Counted from the stretch's first letter, positions 41,755 through 52,704 are shown. The stretch: 64,000 nucleotides of DNA from Bimuria novae-zelandiae CBS 107.79 (GCA_010015655.1 ML976704.1:335110-399109); one strand, 5' to 3'. Made by a program: numbers and translations. The notes: generated by a model not told the origin, from the sequence alone.

Positions 41755-43076
41755 GATCATCGCTTGCATATGCGCCGACGGATCTGCCCTAGATCCAGCT
41801 CTAATCTATCAGGCCACCTCTACAGATATACAATCAAGTTGGATAGAGGACCTCAACCCTCAACATCATCAAGTCTTTATCACCATATTAGAATCTAACT
41901 AGACGAATAATCAGATAGGCCTTGCATAGCTTTAACAAGTGTTTAATCGCCTCACAAAGTCAAAAGCTAGACGATTATATCGACTATTAATCCTCGATGG
42001 CCATAGATCTCACGTTACTATGGATTTTATCGACTTTTGCGATCGTAATAAGATCCTGTTAGCTATCTATCCACTACATTCGACCTATACGCTGCAGCCT
42101 CTAGATGTCTGCATGTTCAAGCCTCTATTAACAGCATATTTAAACAAGCTATCAGCCTTCTTATAAGATAGCCTAGGAATAGCTTCTATTGCTAAAAGGG
42201 ACTTCTTTAGCTTATTCTAGAAGGTCTGGGTTAGTACTATAAGGCAGCTATTAATACTCCGGGCCTTTAAGGCTACTAGCCTATTACCTCTACATCTAGA
42301 AGTTATCCTTAAGCGGTTTAACAACAATTACGTACCTAAGTAAGAATTATAAAAAAGCTTAATTTTAGTACTTAGCGCATTAGATTAGAGGAAAATTAAT
42401 AGGCTTCTAAAAGCTTATATTAATGTAGGGGCTAGTAATGTGGCTAAAAAGCTAAGTTAAACTATACACTTAATCTCTGCACGAGCACAGCTTGCAGAGC
42501 ATAAAAATTAGGGCCTATAGAAGGCCCTAACTATCTAAAAGAAACGCTTAAAGCGAGGCAGGCCTCTACCTTTTAATTAGCCTTATAAGGATTAAGGGGG
42601 ATCTATTTTCGTATTACCCTATCGCGTTTAGCGGGCACGTAATTGTCTACACGAAAAAGATGCTAAAGCGTAGCAACTATAGCTTTAAAAACGTAAGTAA
42701 GTAGAGGCACGTTAGGCTAGCTAGTAGCTTAAAATAAGGCTACTCTAGGAGAGGCGTGTTGCTTAAGCAGCTGCTAGAGATATACGCGTAAAGTAGAGGG
42801 CTAATAAAGCTATAGAGCAACGCCTTAAGTAACAGGCCTATAAGGCATAAAGTTAACTTTAAAAATAGATTAAAATATCTAAATTAGTAAATAAGAAGGC
42901 TTTAAAGCCTCCTAGTAAGCCTACTAAGAAAAAACAGCCTCAGCGTGAGGCTGTAGATGTTAATAAGGCCTCATCTGTTGCATCCGCCTCACAGTCGCGC
43001 AGAGGCCGAATCATCAGAACACTAAGTAGATATCGATAATCTAAGTAGCTAGCAATTATCTACAGGCCTCAGAGAC
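41755..43076 (+). pseudogene. Pogo/Fot1-like transposase fragment, RIP-degraded
   Basis: Immediately after the gap the frame reads ACICADGSALDPALIYQ and SSWIEDLNP, then after two stops (41898-41932 region) FNRLTKSKARRLYRLLILDG, HRSHVTMDFIDFC and PLHSTYTLQPLDVCMFKPL. The DGHRSH and LQPLD motifs are the second catalytic Asp region and the downstream helix of pogo-type (DDE-1) transposases with a CENP-B-like N-terminus. Downstream to about 43.0 kb the frame is broken by stops, but its basic, Lys/Ala-rich character matches the usual C-terminal tail. It retains GH residues that are mutated to SY in the copies at 46.4 and 54.1 kb, so it is less RIP-damaged. Confidence 0.78.
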
Positions 43077-43236
43077 CCCAAATCCAGAAAATCTCGTGAT
43101 AATATTGATTGTGGGTGGCTCAGCAGCTTCATGTTGCTGGCCGAGCGATCTTGTTGGGGTGTTGCATTGACTGACGTGTTGCACTGACTGCCGAGGCACA
43201 GTATTTAACAGCGCGCTCGAGCGGAGCATTGCTCTC

Positions 43237-43378
43237 GTGGAGCTGTGTCGCGACGGAATGCTACTGCCGCTGCGCTCGGCGGCAGGTCACACCAAGAAAC
43301 ATGGCCACATAGGAACCTAGTGGGCAGCTGCACAACACCAAAGAACAACAAAACTCATAGAACATATTCCAAGCCCTG
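43237..43378 (-). repeat. Right arm of a 142-bp inverted repeat
   Basis: Counterpart of 40318-40459 in inverted orientation, ending AACATATTCCAAGCCCTG. Confidence 0.8.
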
Positions 43379-44165
43379 CTCCCATAACACGACGATAGGC
43401 TGGGCGTCACTCTGGTACGTTGGATACGAACGCGCCCTTCTGCGCCGCTACTTGCGCACCCCTCAGTCGCCCGTAGGCTACCATACCGCAGCCGTTAGAG
43501 GTGATTTGCTCTGGGACCAGCGCGGTGGGCGCGGCGGTATTTGGACGGCCGATTCTGGCCTGTGGCTTCCATGGGGCGAAGTCGATGGGGTTTGCGGAAC
43601 TTACGAGATGATAAGTAAGGTGTTTGGGGATAAGAAGGGTGTGTGGTACGAGGATGAGACAGGAGAGGAAAGAGAAAGAAAGAGCACAGAGAGAACGAGA
43701 GCGAGAGGAGAGCGAGAAGTTTGAAAGGGAACAGAAGGTGAGGGAGTTACGAAACTTAGTACTGATAAGTAGTCCCACTTCACGTGTTCCTGGGTAGATT
43801 GCAAGATGTCGACGACTACCTGTTCTTCTACCTTTCTTGCAGGCTTATGGGTTTGTAGTGCGACTGTCTTTTCGGAGCTTGGGAGTGATGAGATTTTGTA
43901 CAAGTATCGACTATCGAAGTTTTGAATCACATCGCGAAGGTTTCGAGGTTTCCGCTCGACCTGCTGCCTTACTGAGCATGCCCACCGTGTGCCTGTCTGG
44001 CATCGAAATCCTGGCGCCAAGCTCGACTCGTTGCGTGTTCTTTCAATACCATCTGGAGCATAGGAAGATAACAAATCGACCGAATAGAACAAATCCTGGT
44101 ATGCTCTTCGAAGTACAGTATGTTGTGGTGCTGTTCTCTCAAGACGAAAATAGGTAGCGCTCACG
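43379..44165. other. Unassigned region
   Basis: A plus-strand frame (43245-43724) stays open and ends in an Arg/Glu-rich low-complexity tail encoded by GA-rich DNA. It starts inside the inverted-repeat arm, so the frame as a whole is chimeric. I see no recognisable domain on either strand. Confidence 0.3.
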
Positions 44166-44771
44166 TTACAAGCAGCACCTTTTTGCCGTGCTCGAGAGTT
44201 TCTGGCAACGTGTTTTGACTATACGACGTGCGGCATCTCTCATCTTGCTGACAGATTCAAGTCTATCATCAGCTACCTGTTTAATGCGGCACCATGTCTG
44301 ATCGGATAGATAACCCAGGGTGACGCCATGCTTAAGGATATGATCGATTCCCTGCGGTGATTTCCAATCAAGTCTGCTCACGCCTTTGTCCGATGCCTCG
44401 TCGTGAATGACGCGTTCAATCATGTCTTTCTCGTTGCTTGGAATTGCTGCCGCAATCTTGAGTAACACATCTGGATGACCGGTGTCGATGTTCCACAGAT
44501 CTTTGCGGCCACAAAGATGTACGCTAGTCGAGGTATGTCCTTCTCCGCGGCGAAGTACTAGGTACCACATCATGTGTTCGGGAAGACGCTCTTCTGTAAG
44601 CCCTTGGGAATGTTCTGACAGTCCGATGAAGTATGTACCCAGCTCTCGACAGCAAATCCCCTGCCTCCGAGAAGAAAGAAGGACGTTACCGCCGTCTGGA
44701 TTACCGGGGTTTCCTATCAATAATGTCCCACACTGCGTCGCGAAGCACAATTGTGTAGCGAAGCCAATCAC
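44166..44771 (-). CDS. Hypothetical protein
   Basis: A 201-codon frame with balanced amino-acid composition, including DLWNIDTGHPDVLLKIAAAI and RLDWKSPQGIDHILKHGV, and a basic C-terminus. No family recognised. No signal peptide or membrane segment is obvious. It lies between two degraded transposons and may be a fragment of a larger gene; the N-terminal 20 residues may not be real. Confidence 0.35.
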   Translation of the reverse strand: MIGFATQLCFATQCGTLLIGNPGNPDGGNVLLSSRRQGICCRELGTYFIGLSEHSQGLTEERLPEHMMWYLVLRRGEGHTSTSVHLCGRKDLWNIDTGHPDVLLKIAAAIPSNEKDMIERVIHDEASDKGVSRLDWKSPQGIDHILKHGVTLGYLSDQTWCRIKQVADDRLESVSKMRDAARRIVKTRCQKLSSTAKRCCL

Positions 44772-45496
44772 GGATTTTCTGGATTATACTTCCAATATAG
44801 CTCGCAGCAGGCAAATATACTTTAATAATATATAGGAATAATCTATTTTACTCTCTTAGGAACGCATGCTGCCTCTATAATACAAAAATTACGGTCGTGT
44901 AGTGGCCTTCCTGGCCTATTAAACCTTAGTAGTGTTTTAGGACGAAATTTTTGTTACTGAGCAGCAGGCTTCGGACGCATGATTTTTGTATGAGGGGCGG
45001 CCTAACGCCCGAGTTAATTCCCAAAAATTGGACTCATAAAATCCAATGTTTGCCCTCCTGATAGCTTTGAGTGAAATGATGCGTTACTATTGCTTTTGAT
45101 ACGAACAATGTCCGTCTTAACCTGCCGTTAGACAGTGACGTGGCTGGCGTTAAGATCGGTCCATTGCTGACCCGATGGCTCGTAGAATATTATAGTTATA
45201 TCCGAATTGACTTCAAAGAGCCGCCTACGCGCCAGCAAATCCGTGATTAATATATAACAAAGTGGGTCGGTCACCTAAATACTTTATAATAGTAGTAGCC
45301 TTGTCCTGCTTCGGTAGTGCGCGTTTACCAGTAGTCGGATAAAACGAAGAAACACTATTTCCGTTCGGCCTTCATCAGATCGAGCCTGAACGACGATCAA
45401 CGCAAGAAATGTTTCTTAGTATGTACTGCATTTGTAGCGTGCTGCGATGCCGTTCCCTTGTCTGCGTGAAGAGCGCGCGTGTCGGGCCAATCAACG
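44772..45496. other. Intergenic region
   Basis: Mixed composition, no gene supported. Bounded on the right by the terminal repeat of the Fot1-like element. Confidence 0.4.
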
Positions 45497-45540
45497 TAGT
45501 GTTTCGCACCACCCAATGCACGCTACGGGCCAATGCACGC
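45497..45540 (+). repeat. Left terminal inverted repeat of the Fot1-like element
   Basis: Begins TAGTGTTTCGCACCACCCAA. Exact reverse complement of 47590-47633, including the TA target dinucleotide. Confidence 0.9.
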
Positions 45541-47631
45541 GCTAGTACTTTACCCCTCAATCAACACCATATTTTCGCTGCCTCATAACTTAACCGATAT
45601 AGATCCAATTAACGAAGTAATTAAAGAAATTAAATCCCTAGAGCTATGCAAAACTTTCTCTTACGCGACAATTACGAAAAAGTATAGTGTTATTCGTACA
45701 ACGCTGATGCGCCGGCACAAAGGGATTATAGCCTCAAGAACAACACGTATCTCTAACACCCAAAAGCTCAACCCACAACAAGAGGCAGAGCTTGTAAAGT
45801 ACATAGAAGGCCTTACAGCTCGTCAGCTATAACCTACAAGGGAGATAGTACGAAATTTCGCCTCTGCGATAGCAAAACAAGACGTGGGCCAGAACTAGGT
45901 TACCCGATTTATCGCCCGGCACAAGAACAATATTAAATCACACTAGACTGCTAGAATAGACCGTGACTAACACAGAGCTAATTCAGGGGATAAATATCAG
46001 CAATTCTTTCAACTTCTACATAACAAGATAGAGGAATACAAGATACGCCTTAGCACTTGTATAATATGGATGAGAAAGGCTTCCTTACTAGGATTATTAG
46101 AAGAAGCAAAAGGATCTTTAGTAAAGCAATGTAGGATAGAAAGGAAGTAAGAGAAGCTCTTTAAGATAGAAATCGAAAGTGGATAACCTTGTTGGCATGT
46201 ATATGTGGTGATGGATCCTCTCTCCCGCCCAGGCTTCTTTTTGCCTTAGCTAACTTATCTATCCAATCCTCTTGGGTAGAAGGCGTACGAGCAGGAAAAC
46301 ATGAGGCCTTTATCAGCTTATCTCTAAATAGATAGAGTAATAATGATATAGGCCTTGCATGGCTAGAACAGGTATTTAATTGATACGCTAAAGAGAAGGC
46401 TTAAAAGGATAGACGCGCATGGAGGTTACTTATCCTAGATAGTTATAGATCTTACATTACAATAGATTTTATCAACTACTGTAACTAGAATCGAATTCTG
46501 CTTATAGTATTTCCTCTTTATTTAACTCACAGGCTTTAACCACTAGATATAGTAATATTTAAGCCTCTCTTAATAGACTACTCTAACGCGCTTACAAAAC
46601 ACCTCCACAACGCCTAAGGACTAGTCCTAATAGTTAAAGGAGACTTCTTTCCTCTATTCTAGCAGGCCTAGACTTCTTCCTTTAGAGAAGAGCTTATTCT
46701 TAAAGCTTTTAAGGCTACTAGTATATAGCTAACTAACGGAGAGGTTATCCTTAAGAAATTTATTAAATTAACTCCAGAACCTTAAAATTCACGAGAAAGC
46801 TCTACCTTAGTACTTAGTAAGAAGGACTAGCATAAAATTAAAACTATCGTATAGTCTTAAGTTAAAGATTAGAGTAGTAAAGACGTTTAGAAGCTTTAAC
46901 GTTTACTTTACTATATCACAGTTTAAAATAACCTCCTTTACACTGAAGTAGAAGGCCTGCGGCAGGCTATTTTATTAATAAGGAAACACAAGAAGAAGAG
47001 CAAGACTCTTAACTTTTAATAAAGAAAGGAATACTATAGTAGTGCAGTGTTCTAGTCACCTTTAAAGATAAGGAAGGCCCGGTTCCGTGAGAGGATTAAG
47101 AAACAAGAAGAAAAAGAGTAATAACTTAAGAGAGCTCGTATAAAGGCAGAAAAGGCTTAATAAAAGGTCCTTAAGCTTTAAGAGAAAGAAGAAAGAGAAA
47201 GGTTAAGAGTTAAGAAGAAGAAAGAAAAAGAGAGAATTAAGGCTAAGAAATAGGCTACCCAGGAACGTTAAAAAATTAAGAAAGATAACTTTAAGAAGGC
47301 TATATAACCTTCCTAAAAGGGAAAGAGGAAGGCCCTAAAGCCTCTTTTAAAATAATAAAAGAAAAAGGCCTAAGTTTAGGTTATTATAAAGGTTAAGGAT
47401 GCGGAGACCTAGAATCCTTCACACGTAATTACGACCTAGGGTGGCTGTAACATTAAGCTTTTATTAAAATTTAAATAGTATATTTTTTTCGCAGTAGTTT
47501 GTTTAGTTATATAATAAATTATTAGAACAATTTAGCTATCGTGCATGGTTTAGAAACTCATTGTTGTTGTGAGAGTGATTTGGTGTTCCGCGTGCATTGG
47601 CCCGTAGCGTGCATTGGGTGGTGCGAAACAC
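45499..47631 (+). mobile_element. Complete Fot1/pogo-like transposon, RIP-degraded
   Basis: The 44 bases 45497-45540 are the reverse complement of 47590-47633, and both include a TA at the outer edge, the expected target duplication. That leaves a 2133-bp element with 42-bp ends, close to the size of Fot1-class transposons. The transposase reads in the plus direction from about 45533 (beginning MHALVLYPSINTIF) and is broken by many stops. The region is AT-rich. In the catalytic region LLILDSYRSY replaces LLILDGHRSH, consistent with RIP. Confidence 0.88.
45533..47400 (+). pseudogene. Fot1-like transposase pseudogene
   Basis: Frame 45533-45832 encodes the N-terminal DNA-binding part: FSYATITKKYSVIRTTLMRR (psq-like helix-turn-helix) followed by LNPQQEAELVKYIEGLTARQ, the start of the CENP-B-type domain. 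The first stop comes after ARQL at 45830. The rest is recognisable in pieces: REIVRNFASAIA, SRPGFFL, FNRYAKEKA, LLILDSYRSYITIDFINYC. A long Lys-rich tail extends to about 47.4 kb. Stops are frequently TAA/TAG at positions where CAA/CAG would be expected, fitting RIP. Confidence 0.75.
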
Positions 47632-47633
47632 TA
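47590..47633 (-). repeat. Right terminal inverted repeat of the Fot1-like element
   Basis: Begins GCGTGCATTGGCCCGTAGCG and ends CACTA. Matches the left end over 44 bases. Confidence 0.9.
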
Positions 47634-48284
47634 GGTCCTACGACACCGAGCCATCACCGCCAATCGCTCAACAACACTCCACTTCATTGCATAGACCTTG
47701 TACCGTTTCAGCCGCGATCCTGCCTACGCCGCATCGTTAGGGAATGGGCGGCTCGCGGTTCTGTATCAGATCTACATACCGCGCCGCAATGGGTTTGAGC
47801 CACCGGCGCCTGCACGTGTCCCCGAACAGATCGAATCGTCCCAGCGCTTATACCGGGCCTCCATTGGGTCGCATCTCCACCAGCGCATCGACCGAGAGTT
47901 AAGCTCACCTTGCTGCATACACTGCTGTCAACGATGTACCTTCAGCCTGTTCCCCTAACATGTTGGATTGCGGCGCAGGCCGATTTTTGCGCTTAGGCCT
48001 CGCGGCGACTGGAGGCTCTGAGCTGCAATGCCAGTTTACAGAGATCTGCAAGCATAAGTCGAGTAACTTGGTTACGTTATGTCTCACGCCTTGACTGACG
48101 ATCCACAACTGTCTGTTTCCTATATTCCTTAAGCCTTACCTTTTCAGCTGCTGCTCAGTGTTTTGTTCCCTTTCGCCTTCCGCTTGCGCCTTCGTTAAAC
48201 ATTTATTCACAAAATGGTAGTGCCACTGGTCTGGCACTCTGCTTGATTTTATTCGTTCCATTTCATCTTTCTTGTCCTTAGACA
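47634..48284. other. Intergenic region / promoter of the DUF3176 gene
   Basis: No gene supported. A pyrimidine-rich stretch around 48140-48280, just before ATG 48285, is typical of fungal core promoters. Confidence 0.4.
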
Positions 48285-50838
48285 ATGTCTAAGCTTCCCA
48301 TATCCCCATTCTGTTCTCGCAATCCGCAAATTCCGATATACCTAGACACTGGCAACGAACGCGAGCAGATTTGCCCTAACTGTGATCTCAACTCGAGGGA
48401 CTATCCGATCCACTGCATCACTACAGCCTCGCCGGCACCTCCTTCCTATCGTTCAGCTGCCTCGCCGGCCATTTCCTTGACGAGCCTAGCTCCTCCCACA
48501 TACGACGCGAGTGCCTCGCCCGCGGCTTCCTCCAGGAACCTTACAGTGCCGACTCTTCGCCTGGAAACTCCACGCCGTTGGTACCGACCTCAAGCCCCTC
48601 GCCCTGCTCTCCGATTCGATGTCCAGTCCAATGCGCATAGCAGACCGCGCGTGCGAGCTCGTCGAGTAACATTTTCTCCTCTTTCGCCAGTAACAACGAT
48701 ACACGACGATGAACCCGGAAGGAGAAGTTACACCAGCGGGTCCTCGATCCCAAACACCCCAGTGGACGATATAGGGTCCACAACAAAGGGCAATCTAGGA
48801 CTTGGCATCCCAGAAGCCCCATTCAATCCCAATCCTAGTCTGATACGGTCTCCGGGAAGCGAGAGACTCGCCTCGGCCGAGAAAGGCCAACACATCAGGA
48901 AATCCTCAACACCCAATCTCGCAGAGGGCATTGAGCAAAAGCTTTGGAAGTACAGCGCTTCGAGCAACGTTGTCAAGCGCTGGCTTCTCGAGATCATCAG
49001 CTGGCTAGTAAGTGCATTGTGCATGAGCGCCATAATCATCCTATTGTTCTTCCTGCAGAACAAGCCCATGCCGAACCACTGGCCTATGAACATCACACTG
49101 AATGCATACATTGCTATCATTTCAAGAGTTTCATCTGCCTCCCTCATGCTCCCTGTTTCAGAGGCAATTGGTCAGCTTAAATGGAGTTGGTTTCAAGGTC
49201 GTTCAAAGAAGATGTGGGATTTTGAATTGTCTGATAACGCGTCTCGCGGCCCCTGGGGTCTCTCATGCTACTCGTTCGAACGAAAGGCATGACACTTGCT
49301 GCGCTTGGTGCCGCTATCACAATATTCGTCATGGCGATGGATCCATTCTTTCAGCAAGTCGTTCGCTATCCCCAACGCACGGTGCTTCAACTTCAGAACA
49401 GTTCGATACCGAGGGTCACTCGCTACGAGCCACACTATACCAAAAAATGGCAATCAGGAGCACTTGTCCTGAACCCCGATCGAGACAGAAGTGCGATAGC
49501 CGACAAATTCTTCTTCGATATGGGTGTACCCCAAGTCCAGGCTGGAAATGGAACACGTGCGGAGGTTCCACTGTATTGCCCCACGAGTGACTGTAAGTGG
49601 GAGCCCTACGACACGCTTGGCGTCTGTAGCGAATGCGAGGACGTAGTTGACATGCTCGACTTCGGCTGCCTTCCCGCGAAATTGGATTGGGTCCAAAACG
49701 CAACTTCCTTCACCCCCTACGAGAACGGAACTATGTGCGGGTGGTTCTTCAACGCGACCATCGGATGCTCATGTTAGGCTACGAGGTGGACCCCTTGACA
49801 AATCGGTCGTCTGGTGAAATTCTGACGACGCGTGCCTTACCGCTCATTACCAACAGCAGCAGAAAACCGCTCTTTGGCGGCTCTATCAACTTCAAACATA
49901 TCCGGAATCCAATCAACAACTTCGTGGTCGTATCAACTGCGGATGGACCAGATCAAGACAGCATCCTGAAGAGCATTTTCCAACATCAAAAGCCACGAGC
50001 GCTAGAATGTGTTCTATCATGGTGCGTCAAGACAATCGAGTCGTCGTACCATGACGCAACATACACCGAAATTGTCAAAGATCGCTTCATTAACACGACT
50101 ACGGGACCGTTTCCATGGCAGGTAATTCCAGTCGACCCTTCCGACCCCAACGCGGGATCGAACATCTACTATCCACAGGGTATCACTGTCGACCCACACG
50201 CATTCAATGGCCAGGGCAATGTCTCTAGCTACGGAGATTTCAACGATACAGCCATCGAAATCGTCACCATTTTTGATGACTATCTGCCATCCTTCGCGAC
50301 ACTCGCCAACAACGTGTCGGAGAGATTGTTGAAGTATCAGACCTGGCAAGAAGTTCCATACATACGGGAATACCCGATAAATCCATGGACTGCACCGAAC
50401 AACATAACACATCATATGGAGAGACTTGCGAAAGTCATGACGAATACTATCCGGCAGTCGAGCGACGATGCGGCCATAGGCAAGTCTTTCAGTACGGAAA
50501 CGTATATTGGAGTTCGCTGGGTGTGGCTTTCTCTGCCCCTCGCACTATTAGTCTTGGCTTTGATTTTCCTTGCAGGCACTGTTATACGTACTTCGATGGA
50601 GAACGACCGCGTTGGTGTCTGGAAGAATTCGGCCATCGCGACACTTCTTTATAGACTGCCTGACGAGATGCAGCGGAAGATCACGACTTCAGACGGGAAA
50701 GGCACGCCTCGAGCTAAGGCAAAAGAACTTAACGTGAGAATGCTTCCTACGAAGAACTGGCGAATCTCGGGGCATGTACTATCTCCAATCGCACGGAAGC
50801 CGAAGCCCCCGCCAAAGCCGCCACAAGGTTGGATTTAG
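48285..50838 (+). pseudogene. DUF3176-family membrane protein gene with two frameshifts
   Basis: Three consecutive frames (48285 onward, 49265-49777 and to 50838) make one protein of about 850 residues. The N-terminus is long, Pro/Ser-rich and probably cytosolic. A membrane segment follows (IISWLVSALCMSAIIILLFF), then ISRVSSASLMLPVSEAIGQL and NASRGPWG, which are DUF3176 hallmarks. The frame then breaks near 49255; the expected SLMLLVRTKG follows one frame over, as if one G were missing from TGGGG. It continues AMDPFFQQVVRYP, IPRVTRYEPHY and CGWFFNAT, then breaks again near 49760-49770 just before MLMLGYEVD. A last membrane segment (LSLPLALLVLALIFLAGTVI) is near the C-terminus. No function is known to me for the family. 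Sequencing error is an alternative to true mutation. Confidence 0.75.
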
Positions 50839-51384
50839 AACCCTGTGAAGTGAAAAAGAATATCATATGAACAGTGGAGGCGTGTAATGTTAATACATGA
50901 TTAATGAGCTACCATCTTCGCAAGAATCGTGTTCAGATCTATTTGGCTCATGATGATGAAAACTTAACGGACGACCTGCGAGACCGTCAAGCGGTCTGTA
51001 CAAGGCCATGCAACGATCTATCACAACGCACTCGATGCTAAGGTACAAATGTTAAACTATATTGATGTTGTTGTTATCTGTGTCACAGCTCTCGAATCTA
51101 CCCACGCTGCTGTAAAGCGCAGCAACTACTGGCGCTGAGATGGCTTGTTGCACGAATTGTCCAGTCAGATCACAATCAGATCACTTGGGACGTCACGAGT
51201 GGAGCCCAAGTGAGTTCACTACATATTGTAGCCAAGGGTTGGTGTCACAGAGTGAGCTTTATTGCACTTCTCAAGATATCGGACCTGGCTCCGTTCCACA
51301 TTCCACTATCAAGGACCAAGAAGGTCGGTAAAGGAGACAAACAATCACAGCTCTTCGAACAAGTCCGCTTTGCGCTTTGCTTTT
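50839..51384. other. Convergent intergenic region
   Basis: Between the 3' ends of the DUF3176 gene and the repeat precursor gene. No gene supported. Confidence 0.4.
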
Positions 51385-52128
51385 TCACTCGTCAGACGCA
51401 TCGGAACTGACGAAGTCATCTCCAGAGTCGCGCTTGTCGTTGCCTTTGGGAGCGAATACAGGACGCCCACCATCGCGTTTATCGTTGCCTGAAGGTGCGA
51501 ATACAGGACGCCCTCCGTCCCGCTTATCGTTGCCTTTGGGAGCAAATACAGGGCGTCCACCATCACGCTTGTCGTTTCCTTTCGGTGCGAACACAGGACG
51601 TCCGCCATCGCGCTTATCGTTTCCTTTGGGAGCGAACACAGGACGTCCGCCATCACGCTTGTCATTACCCTTGGGAGCGAACACAGGACGTCCGCCATCA
51701 CGCTTATCGTTGCCTTTGGGATTAAATACGGGGCGTCCGCCGTCACGCTTGTCGTTGCCCGAAGGCGCAAATACAGGGCGTCCGCCGTCCCGCTTGTCAT
51801 GCGACGGTCCGACTTCAAGCGACTGGTCGCTACGGTTGTCGTTCGATAGCTCATAGTTCTGGTTCTCTGAACGCTTGTCGTTACCTGAAGGAGCGAATAC
51901 AGGACGTCCACCATCGCGCTTGTCGTAGACCTCTACATTTCCTTCGTAGCCCTGAGGAGCGCCCCGTTTGGCAATGGCCTCTAGTCGTTCGAGAATCTCG
52001 CGCTTCAAGACGTCTACTTCTCGAACCATCAACGACTCCGGGCTTTCGAATGGGGCCACAACTGGGACGGGCGCGGCGACCGCGGAGGTCGCAAGGGACG
52101 CAACGAGGAGGATGAGACTGGCGTGCAT
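51385..52128 (-). CDS. Secreted precursor with nine Kex2-bounded peptide repeats (KEP / RiPP-like or pheromone-like)
   Basis: Intronless, 247 residues. Residues 1-19 are a signal peptide (MHASLILLVASLATSAVAA), then a pro-region with KR at 42-43 and 54-55. One unit DGGRPVFAPSGNDKR lies at 72-86, then a 25-residue spacer (87-111) and eight tandem 15-residue units at 114-233 with consensus DGGRPVFAPKGNDKR. Unit variation is limited to K/S and A/N. Each unit ends in KR, the cleavage site of the Golgi protease Kex2, so processing would release multiple copies of one 13-residue peptide or a trimmed form. The tail is acidic (DSGDDFVSSDASDE). Such layouts occur in fungal alpha-pheromone precursors, repellent-like proteins and dikaritin RiPPs. 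No tailoring (UstY-type) gene or prenylation motif is seen nearby, and the repeat lacks Cys and Tyr. Product and role unknown. Confidence 0.85.
   Translation of the reverse strand: MHASLILLVASLATSAVAAPVPVVAPFESPESLMVREVDVLKREILERLEAIAKRGAPQGYEGNVEVYDKRDGGRPVFAPSGNDKRSENQNYELSNDNRSDQSLEVGPSHDKRDGGRPVFAPSGNDKRDGGRPVFNPKGNDKRDGGRPVFAPKGNDKRDGGRPVFAPKGNDKRDGGRPVFAPKGNDKRDGGRPVFAPKGNDKRDGGRPVFAPSGNDKRDGGRPVFAPKGNDKRDSGDDFVSSDASDE
51430..51789 (-). repeat. 45-bp coding minisatellite, eight units
   Basis: Eight in-frame 45-bp units encode the tandem peptide repeats (residues 114-233). Units differ mainly at third codon positions, so peptide identity is better conserved than DNA identity. Confidence 0.88.
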
Positions 52129-52704
52129 ATTGTCGGTGGGTGGTGATAATTAAGATCGTAAGATGTATTTAGTTGTTTGTCTTATTAGTCGTTGTAAAGA
52201 TGCACAGCACCGGTAGGTCGAAGACAGGCACAGCCTGGAAAAAAGAATAGACGTTGGGAAAGAATGTGTTTGGTGTGGATCCAGATCCACTTGACGTTTC
52301 CAACCCGGGGGGCGAATGCTCTTTTATGCACAGCGCAACGCACACCATCCCAGGCACCTGTCAGCGCGGGGCCGCACACAATGCGCGTGTACGCACCCGC
52401 TACCTTGCGTTGATGGTTCCCATGGCTTGCAGCGAACCAGCACATAAAACCGGCCCCGTTGCCTATCGCGGCAATATCGATATCGCCATCCCACTTTTCC
52501 CAGCATCACGAGTACATTCTTTCAATCGTTGAGCTCACCTCTCATTCTGCAATTTCCCTGCTCTACACTGCATCCAAACATCGTGGTCGGGCGTCCTACT
52601 AATCACCATCGAGCACGCTCCCAGCCGGCGGCTACGCAGCACCGTTTCCCCTCCTACCAACCGGCTAGCCGGCAGAACGTCATCCAACCCACCGCTGTCA
52701 GCGC
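52129..52704. other. Promoter region of the repeat precursor gene and flank
   Basis: No gene supported. Contains the upstream region of the gene starting at 52128. Confidence 0.4.

Noticed and set aside
40715..41902. Long frames across the N run
   Set aside because: Open only because undetermined bases contain no stop codons.
43601..44164. 187-codon minus-strand frame
   Set aside because: Its downstream half is antisense to GA-rich low-complexity DNA (Ser/Leu-rich translation) and it shows no family motif.
47541..47958. Small plus-strand frames at the right end of the Fot1-like element
   Set aside because: They begin inside the terminal repeat and have no recognisable domain.
51377..51914. 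Repeat-rich frames on both strands over the Kex2-repeat gene
   Set aside because: A 45-bp repeat whose length is a multiple of three keeps several frames open. Only the minus frame ending at 51385 has a signal peptide and regular KR sites.
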